Of a stretch of 64,000 nucleotides of DNA, positions 28,749 to 37,876 are shown one piece after another. Every line of letters starts with the position of its first letter. Position 1 is the stretch's first letter. This DNA comes from Granulicella sp. 5B5 (GTDB lineage Bacteria; Acidobacteriota; Terriglobia; Terriglobales; Acidobacteriaceae): positions 248,001-312,000 of the forward strand of contig NZ_CP046444.1 of NCBI RefSeq assembly GCF_014083945.1. The letters run 5' to 3'. Both the position numbers and the translations under genes were made by a program. The notes under the pieces are model-generated. The model saw nothing but the letters and a program-made list of their open reading frames with translations, was not told the origin of the DNA and made no database searches.

Positions 28749-29699
28749 ATGCCAGAACGCCGCCATCTTCAACTCGATGGCCTGCACCTCTCGTACCTCG
28801 AAACGGGTACGGCCATAGAGGGGAGGCCGACACTCGTGCTGCTGCACGGCCTCATGGGCTCAGCGGCTACGTTCCTCCCGTTCATGAACGAGCTCGGCGA
28901 TGAGCTCCACGTCATCGCGCTCGATCTCCCCGGCTCCGGTCTCTCTGAGCGCCGCCCCGATCTCTCCGCCGATCTCAAGTCCACTACCCTGAGTGTAGCC
29001 AGCTTCCTTGACGCCCTTCAGCTCCACAAGCCCATCATCCTCGGCCACTCCCACGGCGGAGCCATCGCTCTGCGCCTGGCAGCTAAGTTTCCGGATCGCC
29101 TCACCTCGCTCGCGCTCCTCGCCCCCGCGCACCCATTCTTCGTTGAGGCTAATCCGGTCGTCCGCTTCTATCTCTCGCTCCCCGGCCGTCTCTTTGCCCA
29201 CACCATGCCCTGGTTTCCGCAGTGGATGCAGATGATCGGCCTCCGCCGCATGGCCGGCCCCCAAAGCTGGGACTCGCCCGAGCGCCTCCAACCCTACCGC
29301 GAGAACCTCCGCACCCCCGGCACCATCGCGCATCTGCTCAAGCTGCTCCGCACATGGAACGACGACATGGCCTCACTCGGCCGCCTGCTCCGCAAGCCGC
29401 TCTCCACACCTACGCTCGTCCTCTGGGGCAGCGCCGACCGCGCCGTACCCGTCTACACCGCCAGGGAGCTGTGCGCGCGTCTCAAGCAGCCTCAGTTCCA
29501 TGTCCTCGAAGGCATCGGCCATCGCCCCGCCGAGGAGACCCCAGCTCTCGTCGCAGAACTCGTGCAGCAGCTTGTGCTCTCCGCCTCGACCGCGCGCAAC
29601 TCGCGCCGCCGCACTCAGCCAGCTTTCAGCCCGAAGCTCTCTTCCACCCACGAGCGGATCGCGCCACTCATCACCTCCAGCTTCGAAGCCGGAGACTGA
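28749..29699 (+). CDS. Alpha/beta hydrolase, second of a tandem pair
   Basis: 316 residues. VLLHGLMGSAATFLPFM (oxyanion hole), GHSHGGAIALRLA (nucleophile Ser), LWGSADRAVPVYTA (acid) and GIGHRPAEETP (His). Paralogue of the gene at 27713. The last ~28 residues (from about NSRRRTQPAF) are low-complexity and overlap, tail to tail, the 3' end of the minus-strand hydrolase at 29615 by 85 bp. An inverted repeat CACGGAG...CTCCGTG (28664-28705) lies in its leader. AAAGAAG before the ATG serves as ribosome binding site. Confidence 0.87.
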   Translation: MPERRHLQLDGLHLSYLETGTAIEGRPTLVLLHGLMGSAATFLPFMNELGDELHVIALDLPGSGLSERRPDLSADLKSTTLSVASFLDALQLHKPIILGHSHGGAIALRLAAKFPDRLTSLALLAPAHPFFVEANPVVRFYLSLPGRLFAHTMPWFPQWMQMIGLRRMAGPQSWDSPERLQPYRENLRTPGTIAHLLKLLRTWNDDMASLGRLLRKPLSTPTLVLWGSADRAVPVYTARELCARLKQPQFHVLEGIGHRPAEETPALVAELVQQLVLSASTARNSRRRTQPAFSPKLSSTHERIAPLITSSFEAGD

Positions 29700-30307
29700 T
29701 CCACTCCTGCAAAAAAGTGGTCCGCGCCCTCTACCCACACTATTTTCCGTGGCTGCGGCGCTGACACCAGCACCCCTTCCAGCGCGCCCATAGGCGCATA
29801 GGCGTCGTGGTCTCCGCATACAAACAGCTTCGGCACGCTCCCGCACGCGGGCAGAAACTCATACGTGTAATCCCGCCCTTCGGCGCGCACAGGCAGGCCC
29901 AGCCCCACCAGCCCCTTCACGCGAGCGTCCCCACAAGCCGCCCGCAACCCCACATTTGACCCAAACGAAAACCCCGCGAACAACAGCGGAAGCCTGAACT
30001 TCGCATCCATCCAGTCCAACGCCGCGCGCACATCGTCAATCTCGCCCGGCCCGCCGTCGTGTACACCTTCGCTCAGCCCCACGCCGCGAAAGTTGAACCG
30101 CAGCACCGGCATCCCAAAGCTCGCAAACGCCTTGGCCGCGTGATACACGACCTTGTTGTGCATCGTCCCACCACCCAGCGGATGCGGATGCGCCACCACC
30201 GCCGCATACAGCGCATCCTCGCGCCCTGTGTTCAGGATCGCCTCCAGCCGCCCCACCGGCCCAATCAAATCCTCTACCGCCACCACCTTCGACCTTCCAT
30301 CACTCAT
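29615..30307 (-). CDS. Alpha/beta hydrolase of the dienelactone/serine-esterase type
   Basis: 230 residues. VVAHPHPLGGGTMHNKVVYH, VLRFNFRGVGLSEGVHDGGP, nucleophile elbow FAGFSFGSNVGLRA, acid FVCGDHDAYAP and His in GADHFFAGV. This pattern is typical of small cytosolic hydrolases related to YpfH or dienelactone hydrolase that lack a cap domain. Substrate unknown. Convergent with the tandem hydrolases and overlapping the second by 85 bp. Divergent from the M20 peptidase gene, with a short TGCG-type repeat between. Confidence 0.85.
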   Translation of the reverse strand: MSDGRSKVVAVEDLIGPVGRLEAILNTGREDALYAAVVAHPHPLGGGTMHNKVVYHAAKAFASFGMPVLRFNFRGVGLSEGVHDGGPGEIDDVRAALDWMDAKFRLPLLFAGFSFGSNVGLRAACGDARVKGLVGLGLPVRAEGRDYTYEFLPACGSVPKLFVCGDHDAYAPMGALEGVLVSAPQPRKIVWVEGADHFFAGVDQSPASKLEVMSGAIRSWVEESFGLKAG

Positions 30308-30315
30308 CTCTTTAG

Positions 30316-30371
30316 CTTACCTCTGCGTACATCGCGTTTAAACATTGCGTACATTGCGTTCAAAGTCTTTG
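30316..30371. repeat. Short repeat of TTTGCG/CTCTGCG type
   Basis: ACCTCTGCGTACATCGCGTT followed by TAAACATTGCGTACATTGCG. Same class as the stretches at 14284, 41171, 42510 and 44465. Confidence 0.45.
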
Positions 30372-30413
30372 CCTTTGCCTCTACCGCAGCGACCTCAGTT
30401 ATCCTTGCCCAAG

Positions 30414-31486
30414 ATGCTCGATCCCATTCAGCTAACCCGCGACCTCGTCGACATCCAATCGACCACCTACCACGAGGCCCCGCCGGCGAGTTCCTCGCCA
30501 CGACCCTCACCGCTCTCGGCTACACCATCCAGCGCCAGCCCGTCCCTCCGCCTGACCCCGCCACACCCGGCTCCGGTCCGGAGCACGGCAGCATGGCCCA
30601 GCGCTTCAACATCTACGCCATCCCCAACGAGCTCGCAGAGCAGGGAATCGTCCCCACTATCGTCTTCTCCACCCACATGGACACCGTGCCGCCCTTCCTC
30701 GGCCCCTGCCGCGAAGACGCCACCCACCTCCACGGCCGCGGCACCTGCGACGCCAAGGGCATCATCGCCGCCCAGATCGCCGCCGCCGAGCAGCTCCGCA
30801 AGCAGGGCATCCTTGTCGGCCTACTCTTCGTCGTCGGCGAAGAGCGCGACTCCGCCGGCGCCAAGATCGCCAACGAGCTCATCACCACATGGCCAGCCCG
30901 CCCACGCTTCCTCATCAACGGCGAGCCCACCGACAACCGCATCGCCATCGCCAGCAAGGGCGCACTCCGCGTCGAGCTCTACGCCCACGGCAAAGCCGCC
31001 CACTCCGCCTACCCGGAGTTAGGTTCATCGGCTATCGACAAGCTTCTCGCCGCCCTCCACGACATCCAGCAGCTCCCACTCCCCATCGTCGAAGGCATCG
31101 GAGACTCCACCCTCAACGTCGGCCTCATCCACGGCGGCCGCGCCCCCAACGTCATCGCCGACAAGGCAGAAGCCCACCTCCTCATCCGCCTCGTCGACGA
31201 CGGCGAGTCAACCATGGCCGCCATCGTCGCAGCCGCCGCCAACCGTTGCGAGGTCAGGTTCACCCTCAAGCTCCCCTTCGTCCAGATGCGCTCTTTCCCC
31301 GGCTTCGAGACCATGGTCGCCAAGTTCACCACCGACATCCCCGCGCTCACCAACTGGGGCGAGCCCTTCCTGCTCGGCCCCGGCAGCATCCACGTCGCCC
31401 ACACTCCCGACGAAAAGATCTCCAAGCAGGAGCTCCTCGACTGCGTCGATCTCTACGTCAAACTCGCCACCCAGCTCACACACTGA
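30414..31486 (+). CDS. M20-family metallopeptidase, with a 1-base frameshift near the 5' end
   Basis: The start ATG 30414 begins a typical M20 N-terminus (MLDPIQLTRDLVDIQSTTYH) in one frame. The rest, from GEFLATTLTALGYTIQ onward, is in another, with the break at about 30474-30484 (GAGGCCCCGCC). Restoring one G gives HEGPAGEFLA. Zinc ligands and catalytic residues are visible: STHMDTVPP, GRGTCDAKGIIAAQ, GEERDSAGAK, INGEPTDNR and the final HVAHTPDEKI. The family includes ArgE, DapE and carboxypeptidase G2; the substrate is not determinable, though ArgE/DapE-like deacylase is plausible. No slippery heptamer is seen, so a sequencing error or true inactivation is more likely than programmed frameshifting. 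Confidence 0.85.
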
Positions 31487-31633
31487 CCGCGCACGCAGCT
31501 ACACACTCTCGCATGAAAACCATCTTCGACCCGACGAGTGGAGCATCCTCATGTACAAACACATCGACCACCACCTGCGTCAGTTCAACGCCTAGCAGCA
31601 AGGCGGCGAAACCCACGCCGCCTCGCTGCCAGT

Positions 31634-32113
31634 TCACTTCGCCAGCACCGCCTGCCCGGAATGCAGCGCCACATGGTTCGTCCGGCCCAACAGCATCGCC
31701 AGCCGGTTCCGCAGCGGCTCCTTCGCAAAGTCCTCCGCAGAAACCGCCGTATGCCTTTCCAGCCACTGCGCCGGAGTCAGAGCCTCAAACGCTGCCGTCA
31801 GCTTCTCCGTCACATCAAACCACGCCTTCTTCAGCTCCTCCGCCGACACCGGGTCCGGCAGCTTGCGGTCCGGGTTCGCCACATACGCCTCATCCAGCTC
31901 CGGATGCAGCCGTTCGCCAATCTCCAGCCCCGTAAACAGCCGGTCATTGATGGCCGTCAGATGCCCAATCAGATACCGCACCCGATTGCGTCCCGGCGCC
32001 ACCTGCTTATCCAGCCGCTCTTCGGTAGCGTCCGCAAGCGACGCGCTCACCCGTCCCGTCACCTGCTTCCAGCTCGCAATCACCGTCGCAATCAGCACTT
32101 CGTCCTGTGTCAT
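31634..32113 (-). CDS. DinB-family metal-binding four-helix protein
   Basis: 159 residues. DinB/YfiT-type: helices with His ligands in RYLIGHLTAINDRLF and in NHVALHSGQ, consistent with a three-His metal site. ALTPAQWLERHTAVS lies between. DinB-like proteins include mycothiol- and bacillithiol-dependent transferases and many of unknown role. Cytosolic. Convergent with the M20 gene, divergent from the SanA/YdcF-like gene. Confidence 0.85.
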   Translation of the reverse strand: MTQDEVLIATVIASWKQVTGRVSASLADATEERLDKQVAPGRNRVRYLIGHLTAINDRLFTGLEIGERLHPELDEAYVANPDRKLPDPVSAEELKKAWFDVTEKLTAAFEALTPAQWLERHTAVSAEDFAKEPLRNRLAMLLGRTNHVALHSGQAVLAK

Positions 32114-32262
32114 CGAATCCTCTTCCTGGTTGGAAATCTTGGAACTTCATCACTTTGATGACCGTCGAACGATGTCGATGCACCCCAAACCGGGAATAAT
32201 CTCCACACCGCTGAAGCGAGCTCACCCTCCCATCACGCCACTATGAGAAGATCACTGACAAA

Positions 32263-32913
32263 ATGACCCGGCGCACACTCTTCACTCTCATCGCCGTCCT
32301 CTGCCTTGTTGTCGCGGGCACTGTCACTGGCCGCATGGCATGGTTCTACCTCTCCATCCCCTCCAGCAACACCGCGCTCACGCACTTTGACACCCTCATC
32401 GTCCTCGGCAACCCCTGCAACTCCGACGGCACCCCTGGCCCCGAGCAGCGCGAGCGCGTCCTCGAATCCGTCCGCCAGTACCAGCAGGGAATCGCGCCGC
32501 GCATCATCATGTCCGGCGGCGCAGCACACAATCAGTGGATCGAAGCCGACTCCATGAAGAAGCTCGCCGTCTCCCAGGGCGTCCCCGCAGACGCAATCCT
32601 CGAAGATACCAAGGCTCAGAACACCATCGACAACATCGTCAACAGCAGCGCCATCATGGTCACGCAGGGCTGGCACTCGGCCGAGGTCGTCAGCTCGCCT
32701 TCGCATCTCCCTCGCGCCGCGCTCATCCTCCAGCACTACACCACCATCGCCTGGCGAACCGACGCCTCCCGCTGGCCCCCCGAGTACCACTTCGCCGTCA
32801 TCCTCGCCATCTACGCCAGCGAGATCAAGGACTGCTGGCAGATCCACACCAACGGCTTCGCCGCCAGACGCAGACCCGCCTACGCCCCCGCGCTTTCAAC
32901 ACAAACTAGGTAG
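32263..32913 (+). CDS. SanA/YdcF-like DUF218 membrane protein
   Basis: 216 residues. An N-terminal membrane anchor (about 5-30: LFTLIAVLCLVVAGTVTG) is followed by the DUF218 core: LTHFDTLIVLGNPCNSDGTP, GIAPRIIMSGG, SMKKLAVSQGVPADAILED, and NTIDNIVNSSAIM with SSPSHLPRAALI. The family (ElyC, SanA, YdcF) is linked to envelope integrity and peptidoglycan precursor use; enzymatic activity is undetermined. The fold faces the periplasm if the N-terminus stays in the membrane. Confidence 0.88.
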   Translation: MTRRTLFTLIAVLCLVVAGTVTGRMAWFYLSIPSSNTALTHFDTLIVLGNPCNSDGTPGPEQRERVLESVRQYQQGIAPRIIMSGGAAHNQWIEADSMKKLAVSQGVPADAILEDTKAQNTIDNIVNSSAIMVTQGWHSAEVVSSPSHLPRAALILQHYTTIAWRTDASRWPPEYHFAVILAIYASEIKDCWQIHTNGFAARRRPAYAPALSTQTR

Positions 32914-32956
32914 ACGCCTACCATAGTTTTTCAAAACTCCAGCTCCTCAAAACGTT

Positions 32957-33025
32957 CGTCATTTCGACCGGAGCATCGCGGCATCATCGCGATGCGGAGC
33001 GGAGAAACCCCTGTATTTTTCTGTG
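32957..33025. repeat. Dispersed repeat, TCATTTCGACCGGAGC family
   Basis: TCATTTCGACCGGAGCATCG then an inner inverted repeat CATCGCGGCATCATCGCGATG, then CGGAGCGGAGAAACCCCTGT. Closely similar to 44390-44455 (GAAGCATCGCGG...GCGTAGGGGAGAAACTCC). Confidence 0.8.
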
Positions 33026-33187
33026 GCGAGGGCCGCAGGCGCGAGCGTACCTCTACAGCACGACCAGCGATACAGAAGATTTTGCGCAAAGCCACTACAC
33101 AACCAGCTCGCCATAACCACCCCCTGCGCTTTCAAAACCTCGCCCCAACCACTACCGTCAACAAACCACACCACTTATAAATCCTGT

Positions 33188-33217
33188 TTGACAGTCGTGT
33201 GAATGGGGAGCTATCTT
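33188..33217 (+). promoter_or_regulatory. Likely sigma70-type promoter
   Basis: TTGACA (33188-33193), 18 bp, TATCTT (33212-33217), about 35 bp upstream of the ATG of the secreted TonB-C protein. Confidence 0.65.
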
Positions 33218-33252
33218 GATGACGGGTACTCTTACCCACTGAGGAAAATCCC

Positions 33253-33708
33253 ATGAAGCGTACTATGTTGGCCATCCTTGCGCTTGCTCCTGCGATGCTC
33301 TACGCGCAGACCAAGTCGCCTGCTCAGCCCGAATCTACGCCCGTACTTCAGTCCAGCAACATCCAACCCGCGGTCTTCGCTGTCGGCAGCTCCGCTGCCG
33401 CCGCAGCTGCTACCGCCACAGCCCCGGCCCGCATCTCCACCGGCGTTATCAAGCCAGTCCTCGTCCACACGGTCCCGCTCTCGCAGAACGGCATCCTACC
33501 CGCCGGCTTCGTGCGCAACCGTAACGTCGCTCTCCGGTTCACGGTCGATCGCACCGGCAAGCCCACCGGCATCAAGGTCGTCAAGTCCGCTGGCGACGCA
33601 ACCGACAACGAAGTCCTGGCCGCCATCAGCGGGTACCGCTACAAGCCCGCGACCCTCAACGGCGCCCCCATCCCAGTCGACGTCAACCTCACCGTCAACA
33701 TCCAGTAG
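33253..33708 (+). CDS. Secreted TonB C-terminal-domain protein
   Basis: 151 residues: signal peptide MKRTMLAILALAPAMLYA, an Ala-rich linker (about 45-60), and a TonB-C-like domain (about 85-151: NRNVALRFTVDRTGKPTGIK and VLAAISGYRYKPATLNGAPI). It lacks a membrane anchor and a long proline linker, so it is not a classical TonB. Such exported single-domain proteins are frequent in acidobacteria, role unknown. AGGAAA precedes the ATG. Own promoter and own terminator frame it as a monocistron. Confidence 0.85.
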   Translation: MKRTMLAILALAPAMLYAQTKSPAQPESTPVLQSSNIQPAVFAVGSSAAAAAATATAPARISTGVIKPVLVHTVPLSQNGILPAGFVRNRNVALRFTVDRTGKPTGIKVVKSAGDATDNEVLAAISGYRYKPATLNGAPIPVDVNLTVNIQ

Positions 33709-33725
33709 TCTCCCCATCCACCACA

Positions 33726-33775
33726 GATGGAGGCAGCATCGAGCAGAGCAGCACTCGATTCTGCCTCCATCTTTT
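33726..33775 (+). terminator. Rho-independent terminator
   Basis: GATGGAGGCAG (33726-33736) pairs with CTGCCTCCATC (33761-33771), followed by TTTTCTG; an inner ATCGAG/CTCGAT stem strengthens it. Confidence 0.85.
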
Positions 33776-33793
33776 CTGTACGACAGCTCGCCG

Positions 33794-34171
33794 TCACCCC
33801 TCCCATACCCCGAACATCAGCCCCGGATTGTCCCGCACCAGCACGCATCCCTCATCTGGGTTCGCCGGGTTATACCGCACCGTCACCTCGGTCCCTTCAG
33901 GCACCTGTTTCTCCAGCCGCCGCGCCTCACCCTCGCTGCACGCCGTGCTCCGCACATAGCCGCTGAAGAACCCTTCCTCCAGCGAAAAGTAATACGGAAA
34001 CTCAATCTGCCGGTCCTGCGCCAGCGTCCCCTCGGCCAGTTCGTCTTTGTCCACGAGCACGCCCTTCAGCAGCTTCGCCGTCGCCGTCGGCCACTGAACT
34101 GCAGCCGCCAGCTTCTGCTCTCGCTTTCGCCGCCGCATCGCCTTCGATATCCCGCCAAACAGAAAACTCAT
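33794..34171 (-). CDS. Small DUF3592-like protein
   Basis: 125 residues from ATG 34171. A basic N-terminus is followed by WPTATAKLLKGVLVDKDELA, then FPYYFSLEEGFFSGYVRST, then VPEGTEVTVRYNPANPDEGC. This WP-x-T-x-G...YNPxNP pattern is that of DUF3592 domains. The membrane helices that normally flank it are missing, so it is a soluble or peripheral version. Function unknown. Divergent from dnaE. Confidence 0.7.
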   Translation of the reverse strand: MSFLFGGISKAMRRRKREQKLAAAVQWPTATAKLLKGVLVDKDELAEGTLAQDRQIEFPYYFSLEEGFFSGYVRSTACSEGEARRLEKQVPEGTEVTVRYNPANPDEGCVLVRDNPGLMFGVWEG

Positions 34172-34255
34172 GCACCGGATTCTAGGTTGGTTCATGCTGT
34201 TTCGTCAGCTTTTTCCTCAAACAGCTATCTGTTGACTGAGCAGTAAACTTGCTTC

Positions 34256-37200
34256 ATGGCAGCTGAGTTCACGCACCTCCACCTCCACACCGACTACTCA
34301 CTCCTCGATGGCGCCTGCGACGTCGACAAGCTCGCCGCCCACCTCAGCAAGATCGGTCAGACCTCCGCCGCCATGACCGACCACGGCAACATCTTCGGTG
34401 CCGTGCACTTCTTCGACGCCATGAAGAAGAAGAACCTCAAGCCCATCCTCGGCTGCGAGCTCTACATCTGCAAAGAGGAGGACCACCGCACCAAGCCTGA
34501 GGCCGACTCCAAGTACAACCACCTCCTCGTCCTCGCCGAAAATGAAGAGGGCTACCGCAATCTCGTCCGCCTCACCTCGGAGGCCGCTCTGCACGGCTTC
34601 TACCGCAAGCCGCGCGTCAGCAAAAACTTCCTCGCCAAACACGCCGAAGGCCTCATCGGCTTCTCCGGCTGCCTCGCAGGCGAGGTCTCCCAGCACATCA
34701 TGGCAGGGAACTACGACAAGGCGAAGCAGACCGCTGGCGACCTCGAAACCATCTTCGGCCGCGGCAACTTCTTCCTCGAGATCCAGGACCACGGCCTGCA
34801 ACCCGACAAGGCCGTCACCGAGGCCATGTTCCGCCTCGAAAAAGACCTCGACATCCCCCTCATTGCCACCAACGACTCGCACTACATCGAAGACCAGGAC
34901 TCCCGCGCCCACGAGATCCTCCTCTGCGTGCAGACCGCTGGCAGCATGAACGACCCCAAACGCTTCAAGTTCGACACCAACGAGTTCTACATCAAGTCCG
35001 CCGACGAGATGCACCGCCTCTTCGCGCACGCGCCCGAAACCTGTACCCGCACCATGCAGTTTCCGGAGCGCTGCCAGCTTGAGCTCAAGAAAGTCAAAGA
35101 CCCGTTCCCCAAGTTCGAGTGCCCTGACGGCCTCACCCTCGACGACTACTTCGAGCAGGTCTGCCGCGAGGGTTGGCGCAAGCGCCGCGAAACCGCCGTC
35201 GCCCACCTCGAATCCACCGGCAAGCTCCGCAAGTCCATCGCCGACTACGAAGCCCGCCTCACCCGCGAGATCAACACCATCAAGCAGATGAAGTTCCCCG
35301 GCTACTTCATGATTGTCTGGGACTTCATCCGCTACGCCCGCGAGCAGGGAATCCCAGTCGGCCCCGGCCGTGGCTCCGCAGCAGGCTCGCTCGTCGCCTA
35401 CGTCATGGAGATCACCGACATCGATCCCCTCCAGAACGATCTCCTCTTCGAGCGCTTCCTCAACCCCGAACGCATCTCCATGCCCGATATCGACATCGAC
35501 TTCGATATGAACCGTCGCGGCGAAGTCATCGAATACGTCCGCCGCAAGTACGGCAACGATCAGGTCGCGCAGATCATCACCTTCAACACCATGGCTGCCA
35601 AAGCCGCCATCAAGGACGTAGGTCGCGCGCTCGACATGCCCTACGGCGAAGTCGATCGCATCGCCAAGCTCATCCCCACTACCATCGGCATCACCATCGA
35701 GCAGGCCCTCAAGGACAACCCACTCCTCGCCACCGCCTACGACGATCCCAAGATCCGCGAACTCATCGACACCGCCATGCGCCTCGAAGGCCTCGTCCGT
35801 GGCGCAGGCGTCCACGCCGCTGGCGTCGTCATCGCGCCGCAGCCTCTCACTGAGCTCGTCCCCGTCACCCGCACCAAGGACGAGGCCATCGTCACCAGCT
35901 ATGACATGAAGGCCGTCGAGAAGATGGGCCTGCTCAAGATGGACTTCCTTGGGCTCACCACGCTCACCGTCATCGACGACTGCCTCAAGCTCATCCACTC
36001 CAACCGCGGCGAAACCGTCGACCTCGCCACCATCGACCTCGAAGACACCGCCACCTTTGAGAAGGTCTTCCACCGCGCACTCACCAGCGGAGTCTTCCAG
36101 TTTGAATCCGGCGGCATGCGAGATGTCCTTCGCCGCTACAAGCCCAACTCCATCGAGCACCTCACCGCGCTCAACGCTCTCTATCGTCCCGGCCCCATGT
36201 CCATGATCGACGACTTCATCGAGCGCAAGTGGGGACGCAGCGAAGTCGCTTACACCGTTCCCGAACTCGAACCGCTCCTCAAAGAGACCCTCGGCGTCAT
36301 GGTCTACCAGGAGCAGGTCATGCAGATCTCCAACGTCATCGGCGGCTACTCGCTCGGTGGCGCCGACCTCCTCCGCCGCGCGATGGGTAAAAAAGACGCC
36401 GCCGAGATGGAGAAGCAGCGCGCCATCTTCCTCGCCGGCGCCACCGAGCGCAAGTTTCCCAAGGCGGCCGCGGGCGAAATCTTTGACCAGATGGCCAAGT
36501 TCGCCGGCTACGGCTTCAACAAGTCGCACTCCGCCGCCTACTCGTTGCTCGCCTACCATACCGCCTGGCTCAAGACCCACTACCCGGTCGAGTTCATGGC
36601 CGCGCTGCTCACCTCAGAAACCAGCAAGCCCGAAAACGTCGTCAAGTACATCGGCGAGTGCAAGGAGATCAACATCGCCGTCGTCCCGCCCGACGTGCAG
36701 GTCTCCGCCGCCAGCTTCACCCCCAAGGGCGACAGCATCGTCTTCGGCCTTGCCGCCATCAAGAACGTCGGCCACAACGCCATCGAGTCCATCATCACCG
36801 CACGCAATGAACTCCAGGCAGCAGGGAAGCCCGGCTTCAGTTCTCTCTGGGAGTTCTGCGAAAAGATCGACCTCCGCCTCATGAACAAGCGCGTGCTCGA
36901 GTCCCTCTGCAAAGCCGGAGCACTCGACGCCTTCGGTCCACGCGCCCGCGTCTTCGCGGCTCTCGACAAGGCCATCGAACGCGCCCAGAAATCGCAGAAG
37001 GACGCCGCCGCCGGCCAGCACGGCCTCTTCGGTATGTTCGACGACCCCGGCCCCGCCAACGCCAGCGAAGACGCGCTTCCACCCGCACCCGACTGGGACG
37101 AGCACACCCGCCTCCAGAACGAGAAGGACGTCCTCGGCTTCTTCGTCTCCGGCCACCCCATGGACCGCTACCGCGAAAAGCTCCGCAATATGAAGGTCGT

Positions 37201-37777
37201 CGACACCGCTACCGCCTGCGAGATGAAGCCCGAGCCCGTCGTCTTCCAGCGCGGCCGCCGCGAAGAGGGAAGTAACGAGATCCAGATCGCCGGCGTCATC
37301 ACCGGCCTCAAGGTCGCCAAATCCAAACGCTCCGGAGAGATGTACGCCTCCGCCGCGCTCGAAGACACCGTCGGCAAGATCGAGCTTATCGCCTTCCCCG
37401 CAGCCTACGAAAAGCTCGCCGAAAAGCTCAAGATCGACGTCCCCGTCCTCGTCCGCGGCTCGCTCCGCGGAGACGAAGACGCCGCCCCCAAGCTCGCCAT
37501 CAGCGCCATCACAGCGCTCGAAGACGTCAAGATCAAGCTCCCCGAAGCCCTCCGCATCCGCGTCCCGCTGCACAGTCCGGACACCGAGCTCCTGCCGAAA
37601 CTCCGCGCGATCTTCCAGTCCTCACCCGGCACCGGCAAGCTCATGCTCCGCCTCGAAGAACCCGACCAGTTTCAAGCCGACCTCGAAACCCACGGCCTCA
37701 ACGTAGCCGCCGACGTAGCCTTCATCGAAAACGTCGAAGCCCTCGTAGGCCGCGGAGCCGTCCAGATCATCGCCTGA
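34256..37777 (+). CDS. dnaE: DNA polymerase III alpha subunit
   Basis: 1173 residues, standard DnaE1 size. N-terminal PHP domain (FTHLHLHTDYSLLDGACDVD), then the palm with the catalytic aspartates in SMPDIDIDFDMNRRGEVIEY, then QIITFNTMAAKAAIKDVGRA. The fingers region includes YQEQVMQISNVIGGYSLGGA, followed by FNKSHSAAYSLLAYHTAWLK. Helix-hairpin-helix, OB-fold (IQIAGVITGLKVAKSKRSGE) and the C-terminal region are intact. Catalyses chromosomal replication; the delta' clamp-loader gene is also in the window (13135-14267). Codon third positions are strongly C-rich, as in other + strand genes left of 50 kb. Confidence 0.98.
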   Translation: MAAEFTHLHLHTDYSLLDGACDVDKLAAHLSKIGQTSAAMTDHGNIFGAVHFFDAMKKKNLKPILGCELYICKEEDHRTKPEADSKYNHLLVLAENEEGYRNLVRLTSEAALHGFYRKPRVSKNFLAKHAEGLIGFSGCLAGEVSQHIMAGNYDKAKQTAGDLETIFGRGNFFLEIQDHGLQPDKAVTEAMFRLEKDLDIPLIATNDSHYIEDQDSRAHEILLCVQTAGSMNDPKRFKFDTNEFYIKSADEMHRLFAHAPETCTRTMQFPERCQLELKKVKDPFPKFECPDGLTLDDYFEQVCREGWRKRRETAVAHLESTGKLRKSIADYEARLTREINTIKQMKFPGYFMIVWDFIRYAREQGIPVGPGRGSAAGSLVAYVMEITDIDPLQNDLLFERFLNPERISMPDIDIDFDMNRRGEVIEYVRRKYGNDQVAQIITFNTMAAKAAIKDVGRALDMPYGEVDRIAKLIPTTIGITIEQALKDNPLLATAYDDPKIRELIDTAMRLEGLVRGAGVHAAGVVIAPQPLTELVPVTRTKDEAIVTSYDMKAVEKMGLLKMDFLGLTTLTVIDDCLKLIHSNRGETVDLATIDLEDTATFEKVFHRALTSGVFQFESGGMRDVLRRYKPNSIEHLTALNALYRPGPMSMIDDFIERKWGRSEVAYTVPELEPLLKETLGVMVYQEQVMQISNVIGGYSLGGADLLRRAMGKKDAAEMEKQRAIFLAGATERKFPKAAAGEIFDQMAKFAGYGFNKSHSAAYSLLAYHTAWLKTHYPVEFMAALLTSETSKPENVVKYIGECKEINIAVVPPDVQVSAASFTPKGDSIVFGLAAIKNVGHNAIESIITARNELQAAGKPGFSSLWEFCEKIDLRLMNKRVLESLCKAGALDAFGPRARVFAALDKAIERAQKSQKDAAAGQHGLFGMFDDPGPANASEDALPPAPDWDEHTRLQNEKDVLGFFVSGHPMDRYREKLRNMKVVDTATACEMKPEPVVFQRGRREEGSNEIQIAGVITGLKVAKSKRSGEMYASAALEDTVGKIELIAFPAAYEKLAEKLKIDVPVLVRGSLRGDEDAAPKLAISAITALEDVKIKLPEALRIRVPLHSPDTELLPKLRAIFQSSPGTGKLMLRLEEPDQFQADLETHGLNVAADVAFIENVEALVGRGAVQIIA

Positions 37778-37814
37778 CTCTGGAACGCCGCCCCGGTCTT
37801 TGCTTTTCTGGTTT

Positions 37815-37838
37815 GTCATTCCCGCAGGGAATCTGCTT
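37815..37838. repeat. Short dispersed repeat (TTCCCGCAGGGAATCTG type)
   Basis: GTCATTCCCGCAGGGAATCT, same as at 5346-5367, followed by GCTTCTGTCG. Lies between dnaE and the cupin-like gene. Confidence 0.6.
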
Positions 37839-37876
37839 CTGTCGTTGCAGTTGTCTTTGTTTCTCTGAGGAGCCCC

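Noticed and set aside
30471-30490. Programmed -1 frameshift in the M20 gene
   Set aside because: No X-XXY-YYZ slippery heptamer at the break; a single missing base is simpler.
31487-31633. Short frames after the M20 gene (for example ATG at 31513)
   Set aside because: Very short, no ribosome binding site, and no recognisable protein character.
34298-36580. A 760-codon open frame antisense to dnaE
   Set aside because: Glu/Gly/Val-rich low-complexity product that mirrors the C-ending codons of dnaE; a composition shadow, not a gene. The same holds for long frames opposite ileS (6753-8948), ribBA and recQ.
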